DNA from: an uncultured Leptolyngbyaceae cyanobacterium
GTDB taxonomy: Bacteria > Cyanobacteriota > Cyanobacteriia > Leptolyngbyales > Leptolyngbyaceae
DNA: 64,000 bases
NCBI GenBank assembly: GCA_938023035.1
Contig: CALIDI010000012.1
Span: forward strand, 93,211-157,210
Reading direction: 5' to 3'
A program made the position numbers and the translations under genes. Below, piece after piece: positions 39,670-48,100 of the stretch (within the stretch, counting starts at the first letter, position 1; every line of letters begins with the position of its first letter). Under the pieces are notes generated by a model. The model searched no databases. It was given only the letters and a program-made list of their open reading frames with translations, and was not told where the DNA came from.

Positions 39670-41148
39670 TCAAGTCTGATTTGACCAACGATCAGCACGG
39701 CGGTGGGGGTAGAGTAGCCGATAGGCTTGCAGTAGATGCTGTTGTTCTAGGGCTGGGGCTGCTGCTGCAAGTAGGAGTGCTTCTCGGGCTAGGGTTTGAA
39801 TCTCTCCGCCGGTCAGGGGCCATTGGGCGATCGCGGGCCAATCAATAGTTTCTGAAAGGGGCACAGTTGCTGGAAATGCCTGCTGCCAGAGGCGCTGGCG
39901 ATCGCGACGGCTGGGGTTGGGAAACTCCAGCAGCAATTGACATTGCTGTCGCCAAGGGAGAGCCAGGCGCTGCCGATGCTCGACACTTAGAAAAGTCAAG
40001 GGAAAATGGTGGCGACAGTAGGCTAAAAACTGATGCCGGTCGGGGTCGGACAGAGTCGGCGAGCGGCCAAACCAGGCATCAGCCCTCTTGAGTAATAGCA
40101 GGGCAGGAGCAGCGGGCACCAATTGTTGCAAAACCGAGTGGATCGAATTGGCAGGGAGCAGAGCCAAATCGAGTTGGGTTAAGGGTTGCTGCTGCGCTTG
40201 GGCAACAGTCTGGGCCGCTAAGGTTTTGCCAGTACCAGGGGCACCCGCTAGCAAAATTAATTGGCCCTGGGTCGATTCTAAAAGGGTTGCTGGAATGATC
40301 CGATTTTGAGCTTGCTCGATCAGGCGAGGGCGATCAGCAAGATACTTTAGACTAGCGAGTAATGGCTCTGGTAGAACCAAATTTTCCCAGGAAACGGGCA
40401 GAGGTGCTGGGGGCAAGAAGGTGAGGCACAGGCTAGAAAATGATGGATCAGGGTTAGGGGCTAGTCGCAGTAGGGGTTCCAGCATGGCGGCACTGGGTCG
40501 TTCTGCTAACAAATAGTCCACTAGGGGGTCGGCAAGTCGAATAGGGCAGCTCAGCAGGGGGGCTGATTCGCTCCGGGTTAGGCGCAGCAATTGGTGCTGA
40601 ATCAACCGAGCCTGTTGCGTTAAAGATTGTCTGGCCTGACGCCACTCCTCATCATTTCGACAGAAGAGGCGCAGGGCTAAATCGACCGTTGGCAAACGAC
40701 CTGTTTCATTCTGCTCATTGGTTTGCAGATATTGATAGAGCTGACCGTAGCGCTGACTCACTTCGGGAGCCAGGGCTAACAACACCAGGCTTTTTTCAAA
40801 TTGACTCAGGCTCAAGCGATCGCGCAAGCGTGGCAAACCTAGTTCAATCCCCTGTTGGTAGGTCACCAGAATTTTTGCTTCGAGTTGTTGGTGATAACCC
40901 TGTCGCGAGTGAAGACGCTGGGAGACGTTCCTGGCAGGTGTCTCTCCTGAGATCGTGCCATCCAGAGTGATTAGGCCCTTCCACCAATGGCTGGTGGCAC
41001 GATCAACGCGCGAACGAGCCAAGGGGGCAATGGCTTTGTGTTCTTGTCGATGGCGGGCGATCGCCAGACTCAATAATCGATCCAGCCAGTTCAACTCGGT
41101 TTTGAGGTAAGCCCAATTATTGGGAAATGGCTCAATCTCTGACGGCAT
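39670..41148 (-). CDS. AAA-type ATPase with altered Walker B
   Basis: The 492-residue protein has an N-terminal helical region of about 280 residues and a C-terminal AAA module. Walker A is GAPGTGKT with Lys308. The expected Walker B is APALLLLKRADAWFG: where AAA proteins have Asp-Glu after the hydrophobic strand, Lys-Arg-Ala-Asp stands here. A sensor-like LTFLSVEHR and an arginine-rich NPSRRDRQRLW follow, then a lid with LTGGEIQTLAREALLLAAA, which is the usual AAA sensor 2 region. The layout resembles the AAA proteins linked to contractile injection systems, but no such genes are nearby. Loss of the Walker B acids suggests weak or no hydrolysis, so it may act as a nucleotide-gated scaffold. 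Confidence 0.75.
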   Translation of the reverse strand: MPSEIEPFPNNWAYLKTELNWLDRLLSLAIARHRQEHKAIAPLARSRVDRATSHWWKGLITLDGTISGETPARNVSQRLHSRQGYHQQLEAKILVTYQQGIELGLPRLRDRLSLSQFEKSLVLLALAPEVSQRYGQLYQYLQTNEQNETGRLPTVDLALRLFCRNDEEWRQARQSLTQQARLIQHQLLRLTRSESAPLLSCPIRLADPLVDYLLAERPSAAMLEPLLRLAPNPDPSFSSLCLTFLPPAPLPVSWENLVLPEPLLASLKYLADRPRLIEQAQNRIIPATLLESTQGQLILLAGAPGTGKTLAAQTVAQAQQQPLTQLDLALLPANSIHSVLQQLVPAAPALLLLKRADAWFGRSPTLSDPDRHQFLAYCRHHFPLTFLSVEHRQRLALPWRQQCQLLLEFPNPSRRDRQRLWQQAFPATVPLSETIDWPAIAQWPLTGGEIQTLAREALLLAAAAPALEQQHLLQAYRLLYPHRRADRWSNQT

Positions 41149-41224
41149 AGCAGCGGGTCACTCACCCTGAATCTTTTGTCTATTATTACGCTCTGAGTCA
41201 TGGATGGGCGCATGTTCCGAGCCA

Positions 41225-42346
41225 TCAGCTTTTGCACACACGAAAAATGCGCCGGGGCAAGTGGTCAGCATCAATCTCAACGACCAGATCAACGAAACCG
41301 GGTTGAGTCACCAGTGGTTGAATAAATAAATCTGGGTGTAGAGCTTTCCAAAAATACTCAACAAAGGCGTCAATCTCTGCCGCGCTCATCCCTGGGTTGC
41401 CTGCCGCTTGCATTTGCTGCTCAGCTTGCCAGCGCCAAATCTGGCTGAGGCGATAGTCGGTAGGGTACAGCACCAGCCAGCGATCGCACCGTTCCCACAG
41501 GGGCAGGTACTCAGCTAAACGAGCATTCATATCTCTAGCAAAGGCGCGATCGGCTGCCGTGAGGATGGGAGCAGGGGCCTGCTCAAAGCGCTCCGGTGGA
41601 ATGGGGCGACAACCGACAAACCAGCCTTCGAATAGGATGATATCAACCCCGTGGACGATTTCTGGCTCAGTGCGATCGCCCGCTCCTTGATGCCGAGATT
41701 TATCAAATCGGGGAATGGTAATCTCCCGATCTGGCCCGGCCTGACGCAACTCATCTAAAACCCGCAGACCCAAGGCAATATCATGGGTACCCGGTGGCCC
41801 CCGCCAGATCAAGCGTGGATCCTGAGTTTGCAAGTGCTGGCGCTCGGCATAGGTTTTATAAAGATCATCCAGGGAAAGGCTGAGCAAACGGTAGCCCAAT
41901 TGCCCCAAAACTTGCGCTAACACTTTGCCGAGGGTGGTTTTGCCAGTGCCCTGGCCCCCTAATACCGCTTGCACAATGGGCCGCTGTTGTTGTTGACGGC
42001 AGTCTGCCAGTTGTAGGGCCAGGGGCAACCAAAAATTCCACAATGTCTCTAACCAGGATGTGGTGGCGAATGCGTCTGCACACCAGGCTTGCAAGGTGGG
42101 ATAGACCTGTTGCAAGCACGCTAGGCGATGGGCCAGCGATCGCTCGACCTGCCTAGGAGAAATATCAAACGCGGCTAGGGCAGACGGTTCGGCCAATGCC
42201 AGCGAAATTAAGGGATTGAGGGTTGCAGTGAGCGATCTCTGCCCCTGCAAATAGGCCAGCAAAACTTGATTGAGGGAGTCAGCCATGGATAGAGTCAGGC
42301 GCGTGTTCGTGAGGTTTCTCAACTTTGATACGGTTGCTTCCATCAT
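41225..42346 (-). CDS. glyK: D-glycerate 3-kinase
   Basis: This enzyme phosphorylates glycerate to 3-phosphoglycerate, the last step of photorespiration, and feeds carbon back to the Calvin cycle. The 373-residue protein belongs to the plant/cyanobacterial class, with a P-loop kinase domain. Walker A is GGQGTGKTT at 130-138. The SLSLDDLYKTYAER, IWRGPPGTHD and ITIPRFDKSRHQGAGDR motifs and the LFEGWFVGC segment are typical. An N-terminal helical part of about 120 residues precedes it. It is a single gene, about 75 bases before the AAA ATPase gene on the same strand. Confidence 0.9.
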   Translation of the reverse strand: MMEATVSKLRNLTNTRLTLSMADSLNQVLLAYLQGQRSLTATLNPLISLALAEPSALAAFDISPRQVERSLAHRLACLQQVYPTLQAWCADAFATTSWLETLWNFWLPLALQLADCRQQQQRPIVQAVLGGQGTGKTTLGKVLAQVLGQLGYRLLSLSLDDLYKTYAERQHLQTQDPRLIWRGPPGTHDIALGLRVLDELRQAGPDREITIPRFDKSRHQGAGDRTEPEIVHGVDIILFEGWFVGCRPIPPERFEQAPAPILTAADRAFARDMNARLAEYLPLWERCDRWLVLYPTDYRLSQIWRWQAEQQMQAAGNPGMSAAEIDAFVEYFWKALHPDLFIQPLVTQPGFVDLVVEIDADHLPRRIFRVCKS

Positions 42347-42656
42347 TTCCCCTTAAAATTTAGAGAACTGTGAATGCAACCGCTACCACGGTTAGGAAAG
42401 TTCACAGATAAAGTACGAGCGGTTGCAAGCCAACCTCCACTCTGGTTGAATCGAGCCTGTGCGCCCTCGCCGATTGGGCCAAAACTACAGCGATCGCCCG
42501 GTTGCTGAGTCGGTGGGCGGAGGGGATGCGGGGATGTTGCCCTCAGGCAGGGGTTTTACCTCTGCACTCTGGCCTCAATCAAGTGGCTATGGCGATAGCA
42601 TTCAGCTTCTAAAGGTTTAGTGTCATTACGGGCGACTACCATTCAGATTCTAGGTC
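42347..42656. other. Intergenic region with a diffuse repeat
   Basis: Between divergent glyK and uracil-DNA glycosylase genes. The stretch from about 42490 to 42620 resembles 13733-13860 and 23776-23860. Promoters for both flanking genes must be here. No gene is visible. Confidence 0.4.
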
Positions 42657-43361
42657 ATGGCTAACGAAGACCAGATTGCACTATTTGATTTAGGTACAGG
42701 AGAACCATCGGCTGAAACTCCGTTGGCGATTGATCGCGATCGCCTATTGACCGATGCCAAGCAGCCAATTGCTCCGGGGACTTACCAGAGCATTGAAGAC
42801 ATGCGCCAGCATTGCAGCACCTGCCATCGCTGCGGTTTGGGTGAGACACGCACCCAGGTAGTCGTGGGAGAAGGCAATCCCCACGCACTGATTATGATCG
42901 TAGGTGAAGGGCCAGGACAAACTGAAGATGAAACAGGCCGCCCTTTTGTGGGGCGATCAGGAGAATTGCTGGATAAAATTCTGGCTTCAGTGAACCTAAC
43001 TCGGTCAGAGGATGTCTTTATCTGTAATGTGGTGAAATGCCGCCCGCCCGAAAATCGCGACCCCAAACCGGCGGAAATTGAAGCCTGCAAAGGTTTTTTG
43101 CTAGAGCAAATTCGCCTGGTTGATCCTAAGATCATTCTGCTGACGGGTAAGGTCGCGATGTTAACCCTATTGGGTATTAAGCAAGGGATTACGAAGGTGA
43201 GAGGTCAGTGGATTGAGCAGGATAACCGCTGGTACATGCCGATCTTTCATCCAGCGTATTTGTTGCGGAATCAATCTCGTGAAAAGGGTAGTCCTAAGTG
43301 GCTCATGTGGCAGGACATTCAAGCAGTGCGCACGAAGTTAGAGGAATTTCGCGGTGGGTAG
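42657..43361 (+). CDS. udg: Type 4 (iron-sulfur) uracil-DNA glycosylase
   Basis: This enzyme removes uracil from DNA to start base-excision repair. The 234-residue protein has the family 4 motifs: VGEGPGQTEDETGRPFVG (motif A) and FHPAYLLRN (motif B). The four [4Fe-4S] ligands are C56, C59, C128 (in NVVKCRPPENR) and C144. The cluster marks it as type 4, not the UNG type. The N-terminal 45 residues are variable. A sensor kinase gene starts 10 bases after its stop, so the two share a transcript. Confidence 0.92.
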   Translation: MANEDQIALFDLGTGEPSAETPLAIDRDRLLTDAKQPIAPGTYQSIEDMRQHCSTCHRCGLGETRTQVVVGEGNPHALIMIVGEGPGQTEDETGRPFVGRSGELLDKILASVNLTRSEDVFICNVVKCRPPENRDPKPAEIEACKGFLLEQIRLVDPKIILLTGKVAMLTLLGIKQGITKVRGQWIEQDNRWYMPIFHPAYLLRNQSREKGSPKWLMWQDIQAVRTKLEEFRGG

Positions 43362-43371
43362 GACATAGGGC

Positions 43372-44790
43372 ATGGATCTTCGGCAATCCCCTAGTGTGGG
43401 CGCGAGATGTTGGCTTTGGTTGCAACAGCTTCCAGGGGTGCGCTCGCTGCTAGAGTACTTGTTTGACCTTTCTGAGTTGCCAGTCTCAACAGACTATAAA
43501 GTTTGGCAGCGCCGCTTTCTCCACGCTCGACTGGGATTGAGTTTACGCCTGGGCTTTTGGGTGTTGCTCACGTTTACAGCCCGCGCCCTTTATAACCTGG
43601 TCATTCCCCTGCGAGAGGTACAGCAGACCGTGCCGCCAGAGGTACAGCGGCTGTCGCTGTTGATTAATGCTGTTATGTTTGTCGTTTTAGGCGGTTGGTT
43701 TTTACTTTATCGCAGCCGCTTTGGTGAGCAGCATCCAGGGCGAATTTTTTTATGGATATCCCTGTCGGTGATGCTGTTGCCTCAGATTTTGGCCACCTTT
43801 TGGGAACTGCCCTACGCCGATGTCTATGGCTGGAGTCTCATTTTTCTGTTGCAGGCAACCATCATCCCTGTGCGCTGGGAGGTGCACCTGCTTTCTCAAC
43901 TGGGCTTGTTTGCCTATTACTATGGGGTCAACTATGTGCTGGGGTTGACCGTGTTACCCACGTTGCCGGGAGCACCCGCGCGCTCAATTTTTGAATCTTC
44001 GAGCTTTTTGTATCTCCTCTGGTTTTGCTTTATTTGCGACTTGGCAGTCTATTTATATGAGCGGCTGCAAAAGGCCGAGTTTGAGTCGCGCCGCCAGGCG
44101 CAGTTATTTCTCCATGCGGTTTCCCACGACTTACGCAATCCTGTGATGGGAATGACTTTAGTGCTCAAAAGTTTGCTGAAACAAGGTCAAGAGTTGGTAC
44201 CGGTGCCGCGTCCGGTGCTGGAGCAAATGATGGAAAGTAGCGATCGCCAGTTGCGCCTGATCAATTCCTTGCTGGAGGTGCATCGCTACGACACTCACGG
44301 TCTAGGGTTAAACCAGGTGCCAACCTCGCTCTATGAGGTAGTCGAAGGGGCAATTGCTGACTTAAAAGCGCAAATTACTTCAGAGTCCGTGACACTAGTC
44401 AACCAGATTTCCCCGAACTTACCCCTTGTCAACATTGATGCGACTCAAATCTGGCGGGTTTTCACGAATCTGATCGTCAATGCAATGAATCACAACCGGA
44501 GTGGCATTGAGATTGTACTAAATGCGCAACCCCTCAATGGGCTGGTGCGCTGTACGGTTGAGGATAATGGCGTTGGTATGACAACGACCGAATCCATTCA
44601 AATGTTTGAGCTGTACACGCGAGGCTTGCACTTGAAACGTCGAGTCGGCCTGGGCCTAGGGCTTTATATTTGTCGCCAAATTATCCTGGCCCATGGGGGA
44701 GACATTGGCGTTACCAGTACACCGAATGCAGGGGCTACCTTCTGGTTTACGCTACCGCTGGCCCCGGGGGCAGAAAGATTGCAAGGATAG
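43372..44790 (+). CDS. Membrane sensor histidine kinase
   Basis: The 472-residue protein has an N-terminal membrane region of about six helices (residues 55-228), a short linker helix, then a HisKA domain with His252 in the H-box HAVSHDLRNP and an HATPase domain with the N box (NLIVNAMNHNRSG), G1 box (DNGVGM) and G2 box (GLGLGLYICRQI). No periplasmic sensor domain is present, so the stimulus probably acts in the membrane. No response regulator is adjacent. It follows the uracil-DNA glycosylase gene by 10 bases. Its stop codon abuts the start of a MITE-like fragment (GGATAGGGACTTTGAG), so the gene's 3' end may have been set by that insertion. Confidence 0.88.
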   Translation: MDLRQSPSVGARCWLWLQQLPGVRSLLEYLFDLSELPVSTDYKVWQRRFLHARLGLSLRLGFWVLLTFTARALYNLVIPLREVQQTVPPEVQRLSLLINAVMFVVLGGWFLLYRSRFGEQHPGRIFLWISLSVMLLPQILATFWELPYADVYGWSLIFLLQATIIPVRWEVHLLSQLGLFAYYYGVNYVLGLTVLPTLPGAPARSIFESSSFLYLLWFCFICDLAVYLYERLQKAEFESRRQAQLFLHAVSHDLRNPVMGMTLVLKSLLKQGQELVPVPRPVLEQMMESSDRQLRLINSLLEVHRYDTHGLGLNQVPTSLYEVVEGAIADLKAQITSESVTLVNQISPNLPLVNIDATQIWRVFTNLIVNAMNHNRSGIEIVLNAQPLNGLVRCTVEDNGVGMTTTESIQMFELYTRGLHLKRRVGLGLGLYICRQIILAHGGDIGVTSTPNAGATFWFTLPLAPGAERLQG

Positions 44791-44870
44791 GGACTTTGAG
44801 ATGGCTCGGCTCCCCTGCGCTTAGGTTAGGAGCAGAGGCTGGGGGATGAGGGCTTGCAAAGGTGCCATAC
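44788..44870 (-). repeat. MITE-like repeat, half copy at the kinase stop codon
   Basis: GGGACTTTGAGATGGCTCG up to GATGAGGGCTTGCAAAGG and TGCCATAC matches one half of the complete copies. The terminal GTGACATGC has decayed to GTGCCATAC. It begins within or directly after the TAG stop of the sensor kinase gene. Confidence 0.65.
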
Positions 44871-45075
44871 TCTCTACTCATCGGCTGTCAACAGGATGAT
44901 ATGGGCCAACTGTGAACGCCTCCTCCGAATCAATCAAGTCCCTGTTTACCTGGCGATCGCGGCTGAGTTCTGGCTCAACCGCAACCAGGGATCTGGCCCG
45001 TCTTTTTAACCAGCCCTGATCGTTGCCAGTTCGATTGGCAGTGTTAGTATGGCTGACTATTGTCTCCTTTTCCCC

Positions 45076-46203
45076 ATGTTATTGAAGAACCTGATTTTTG
45101 TCGGTTTTCTTGTGTTTATTCCCGTTTCAATCGCGGCCTTCCTGCTCCATTGGAGTGCACTGATCATTTTTCTGACAGCCGCCCTGGCAATTGTTCCCCT
45201 AGCTGCTTGGATGGGCACAGCAACCGAGGAGATTGGCGTTGTCGCTGGCCCCTCCCTGGGTGGATTGCTCAATGCCACCTTCGGTAATGCCACGGAGTTG
45301 ATTATTGCCTTGGTGGCGCTAAAGGCTGGGCTGATTGATGTTGTCAAAGCCAGCTTGACCGGCTCAATTATTAGCAACCTGCTACTGGTCATAGGGTTTT
45401 CCATGTTGCTCGGAGGGTTGCGCTATAAGGAGCAAGAGTTTCAGCCGATTGTTGCCCGGGTTAATGCCTCTTCCATGAATCTGGCTGTCATTGCGCTGTT
45501 GCTGCCAACAGCGGTGAACTATACGTCTGAAGGCATTCCCGAGGGGGTGCAACAGCAGTTATCTGTCGCGGTGGCCGTGGTACTGATGACGGTCTATGGC
45601 CTTACCTTGCTCTTCTCCATGCGGACGCATACTTATCTCTATGAAGCGGGGATGGCCGAAGGGGCGGGCAGTGATTTAGAGGCATTGGCTGAATCGAATT
45701 TATTCTCTGATCAGCCCGGACAAACGCCGAATCTTTGGCTCTGGGTCGGAGTATTACTAGGTACAACTCTATTCGTCGCGATCGAGTCAGAGTTGTTGGT
45801 GAGAACGTTGGAGGCCGCTACTCAGAAGCTGGGGTTGACGGCGCTGTTTACCGGGGTGATTGTGCTGCCAGTTGTGGGGAATGCAGCGGAACATGCAACA
45901 GCGGTAACTGTGGCCATGAAAAATAAGATGGATTTATCTGTTTCCATTGCCCTCGGCTCTAGTTTGCAAATTGCCCTGTTTGTTGCCCCCGTGTTGGTTT
46001 TGGTGGGGTGGTTGATTGGTCAGCCTATGAATTTGGATTTTCATCCCTTTGAGTTGGTGGCGGTGGCGGTTTCTGTATTAATTGCAAACTCCATCAGCTC
46101 TGATGGCCGTTCTAATTGGCTGGAGGGCACGCTGCTGCTAGCGGCCTATGCGGTTTTAGGATTAGCATTTTATTTTCACCCGGTTGTTCCGGGCATGGGT
46201 TGA
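45076..46203 (+). CDS. cax: Calcium/proton antiporter, CaCA superfamily
   Basis: Cax proteins exchange Ca2+ for protons across the cytoplasmic membrane. The product has about eleven helices in two inverted halves, each with its alpha repeat: LLNATFGNATELIIALVALK and LPVVGNAAEHATAVTVAMKN, the GNATE/GNAAE ion-binding motifs. An acidic loop (LEALAESNLFSDQ) separates the halves. I prefer the ATG at 45076, where family similarity starts; an ATG at 45049 is in frame nine codons earlier. The stop overlaps the next start as TGATG, so the two are translationally coupled. Confidence 0.92.
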   Translation: MLLKNLIFVGFLVFIPVSIAAFLLHWSALIIFLTAALAIVPLAAWMGTATEEIGVVAGPSLGGLLNATFGNATELIIALVALKAGLIDVVKASLTGSIISNLLLVIGFSMLLGGLRYKEQEFQPIVARVNASSMNLAVIALLLPTAVNYTSEGIPEGVQQQLSVAVAVVLMTVYGLTLLFSMRTHTYLYEAGMAEGAGSDLEALAESNLFSDQPGQTPNLWLWVGVLLGTTLFVAIESELLVRTLEAATQKLGLTALFTGVIVLPVVGNAAEHATAVTVAMKNKMDLSVSIALGSSLQIALFVAPVLVLVGWLIGQPMNLDFHPFELVAVAVSVLIANSISSDGRSNWLEGTLLLAAYAVLGLAFYFHPVVPGMG

Positions 46204-47972
46204 TGGAGAAGCGGTGGCAGTTTGCCTGGGTTTTACCAGGGATTTTGGGTTTGGGTTTGGGGTTAAGGCTCTGGCAGCTTGGGCTGAAGCCGATCTGGCT
46301 GGATGAAGTTATTACCGCGATCTTTGGGCTAGGGCGCAGCTATTTGGATGTGCCACTTGCCCAGGTTTTGCCGGTGAATGTTGTAGAACAAGTGTTTCAC
46401 TGGCAGCCAGAGACGACCTGTAGCCAGATTGTTACGACGGTAACGGTACAGTCGGTGCATCCGCCTTTGTTCTTTTGCTGGTTACATCACTGGCTAGGCT
46501 GGTTAGAGCCGCTGAATCGACCCTGGATCTGGAAGATTAGGGCGTTTGCCGTGGTGTTTGGGGTGGTGGCGATCGCCGCCCTATATCAACTCAACCGTGT
46601 GCTTTTTTCTCGACGGGCGGGCTGGTTAGGGGCTGCTTTGATGGCCGTCTCGCCCTTTGCGGTTTATCTTTCCCAAGAGGCGCGCCACTACACATTGCCA
46701 ATGGTGTTGATCACCCTGGCACTGCTGGGCAGCTATCAGGTTTATGGGGATTTGCACGCGGGGCGTAAGCGGCCCTGGCTTTGGCTCGGCTGGGTGGCTG
46801 TTAACGCCCTTGGGTTTTATGTCCATTACTTTTTTGTTCTCTCGTTTATAGCCCAGGTGGTGACGCTGGGGCTTTGTCTTTGGCTGGATGCCCATGTCGA
46901 ACAACCTCTGCCAGATCAACCCGCCGCAAATGCCATTTTTCTCAGGGTTCCGGTAATTGCTAGGTTTGCAGTCAAACCACACCTCCCGCAGCAATGGCGG
47001 CCACTGGCTCTGCTGACTCTAGCTGTTTGCCTTACCTATCTCCCCTGGGTGCCCATCTTCTATGGGCACATCACCCGTTCAGAAACTGATTGGATGCAAC
47101 CCACTGGCCCAAAATGGAGCCATGGCATCGCCCCGCTTTATCAACTTCCTGGGGGTTGGGTTACTATGCTGATCACCCTGCCGGTTGAGCGGCAACCCCT
47201 TTGGCTCAAGCTCCTTTGTGGAACCATTATGGTGATCTTCTGTGGCTGGGTGTTCGGGCATCTGGTCAGGCGGTTACGGTGGCTCTGGCGATCGCCCCAA
47301 GCCAAACCAGGGCTGCGTCTGTTGTTGCTTTACCTATGGGTGGTCTTAATCGAGTTTTTTGGGATTATTTACTTGTTGAATAAAGACCTGACCCTGGTGC
47401 CCCGGTATAACTTTATTTACTTCCCAGCAGTGGTTGCCTTGGTGGGTGCGGGCCTGGCCGTCAGCCGCGAAGTCACCCAACCGTTCATACAACGTTATCG
47501 CTTAGCGGCGATTGTGTTGATGGTGGCAACCCTCAGCAGTGGATTGACTGTTAATAACTGGGCCTTTCAGAAGCCCTACTACCCGGATGAGATTGCCCAT
47601 CGCCTGCAATCAACTCCGACAACTCCAAGTCTGGTGGGCATTCTCACTCGCGACTGGCAGGATGTCGCCCTTGGCCTGAGTGTTGTTTTGGCGATGGAGC
47701 CGGCAGTGCCCCAAAAGCCAGACTTGAGTAGCCATGTGTTCTTATTGCCGCGATCGCCCGAAATTATTCAGTCCTGGGGCGCGATCGCCCAACTGCCCGC
47801 CCCCTTTAATCCTCCCTTTCACTTTTGGGTGGTCGCGCCTCGCCTTCCCCGCGAGCAGTTTCCAGCGGAGCTGAGCTTAGGGGGAGATAGACAACCGCCC
47901 CTCATTTGCCAGATGGATTCTAGCCAACACTATCGCCGCGAAATCGCCCATCAGCTTTATCGCTGCCAATAG
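46203..47972 (+). CDS. GT-C membrane glycosyltransferase, GT39/ArnT-like
   Basis: From the ATG at 46203 the product is 589 residues with about ten helices and a soluble C-terminal part of about 130 residues. The first external loop carries LKPIWLDEVITAIFGLGRS, the acidic motif (Asp-Glu) characteristic of GT-C enzymes that use lipid-linked sugars. A second external motif SQEARHYTLPMVLITLALL is typical of the PMT_2/GT39 set in cyanobacteria. The acceptor is unknown. Its ATG shares a base with the cax stop. The longer frame from 46116 lies inside cax and is unlikely to be used. Confidence 0.78.
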   Translation: MEKRWQFAWVLPGILGLGLGLRLWQLGLKPIWLDEVITAIFGLGRSYLDVPLAQVLPVNVVEQVFHWQPETTCSQIVTTVTVQSVHPPLFFCWLHHWLGWLEPLNRPWIWKIRAFAVVFGVVAIAALYQLNRVLFSRRAGWLGAALMAVSPFAVYLSQEARHYTLPMVLITLALLGSYQVYGDLHAGRKRPWLWLGWVAVNALGFYVHYFFVLSFIAQVVTLGLCLWLDAHVEQPLPDQPAANAIFLRVPVIARFAVKPHLPQQWRPLALLTLAVCLTYLPWVPIFYGHITRSETDWMQPTGPKWSHGIAPLYQLPGGWVTMLITLPVERQPLWLKLLCGTIMVIFCGWVFGHLVRRLRWLWRSPQAKPGLRLLLLYLWVVLIEFFGIIYLLNKDLTLVPRYNFIYFPAVVALVGAGLAVSREVTQPFIQRYRLAAIVLMVATLSSGLTVNNWAFQKPYYPDEIAHRLQSTPTTPSLVGILTRDWQDVALGLSVVLAMEPAVPQKPDLSSHVFLLPRSPEIIQSWGAIAQLPAPFNPPFHFWVVAPRLPREQFPAELSLGGDRQPPLICQMDSSQHYRREIAHQLYRCQ

Positions 47973-48100
47973 ACAATCAGGAGTCAGGGTAAATTTGCGA
48001 AATGGGGAGGCACTCGTGGGCATCACGGTAGAATTACTCCCCATTCTCGCTAAACTCAGTTGGCGAAACGAACCATTCATGCAGGCCGCAACGCTCCCCT

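Noticed and set aside
39670..41148. Contractile injection system locus
   Set aside because: The AAA protein resembles those ATPases, but no sheath, tube or baseplate genes lie nearby.
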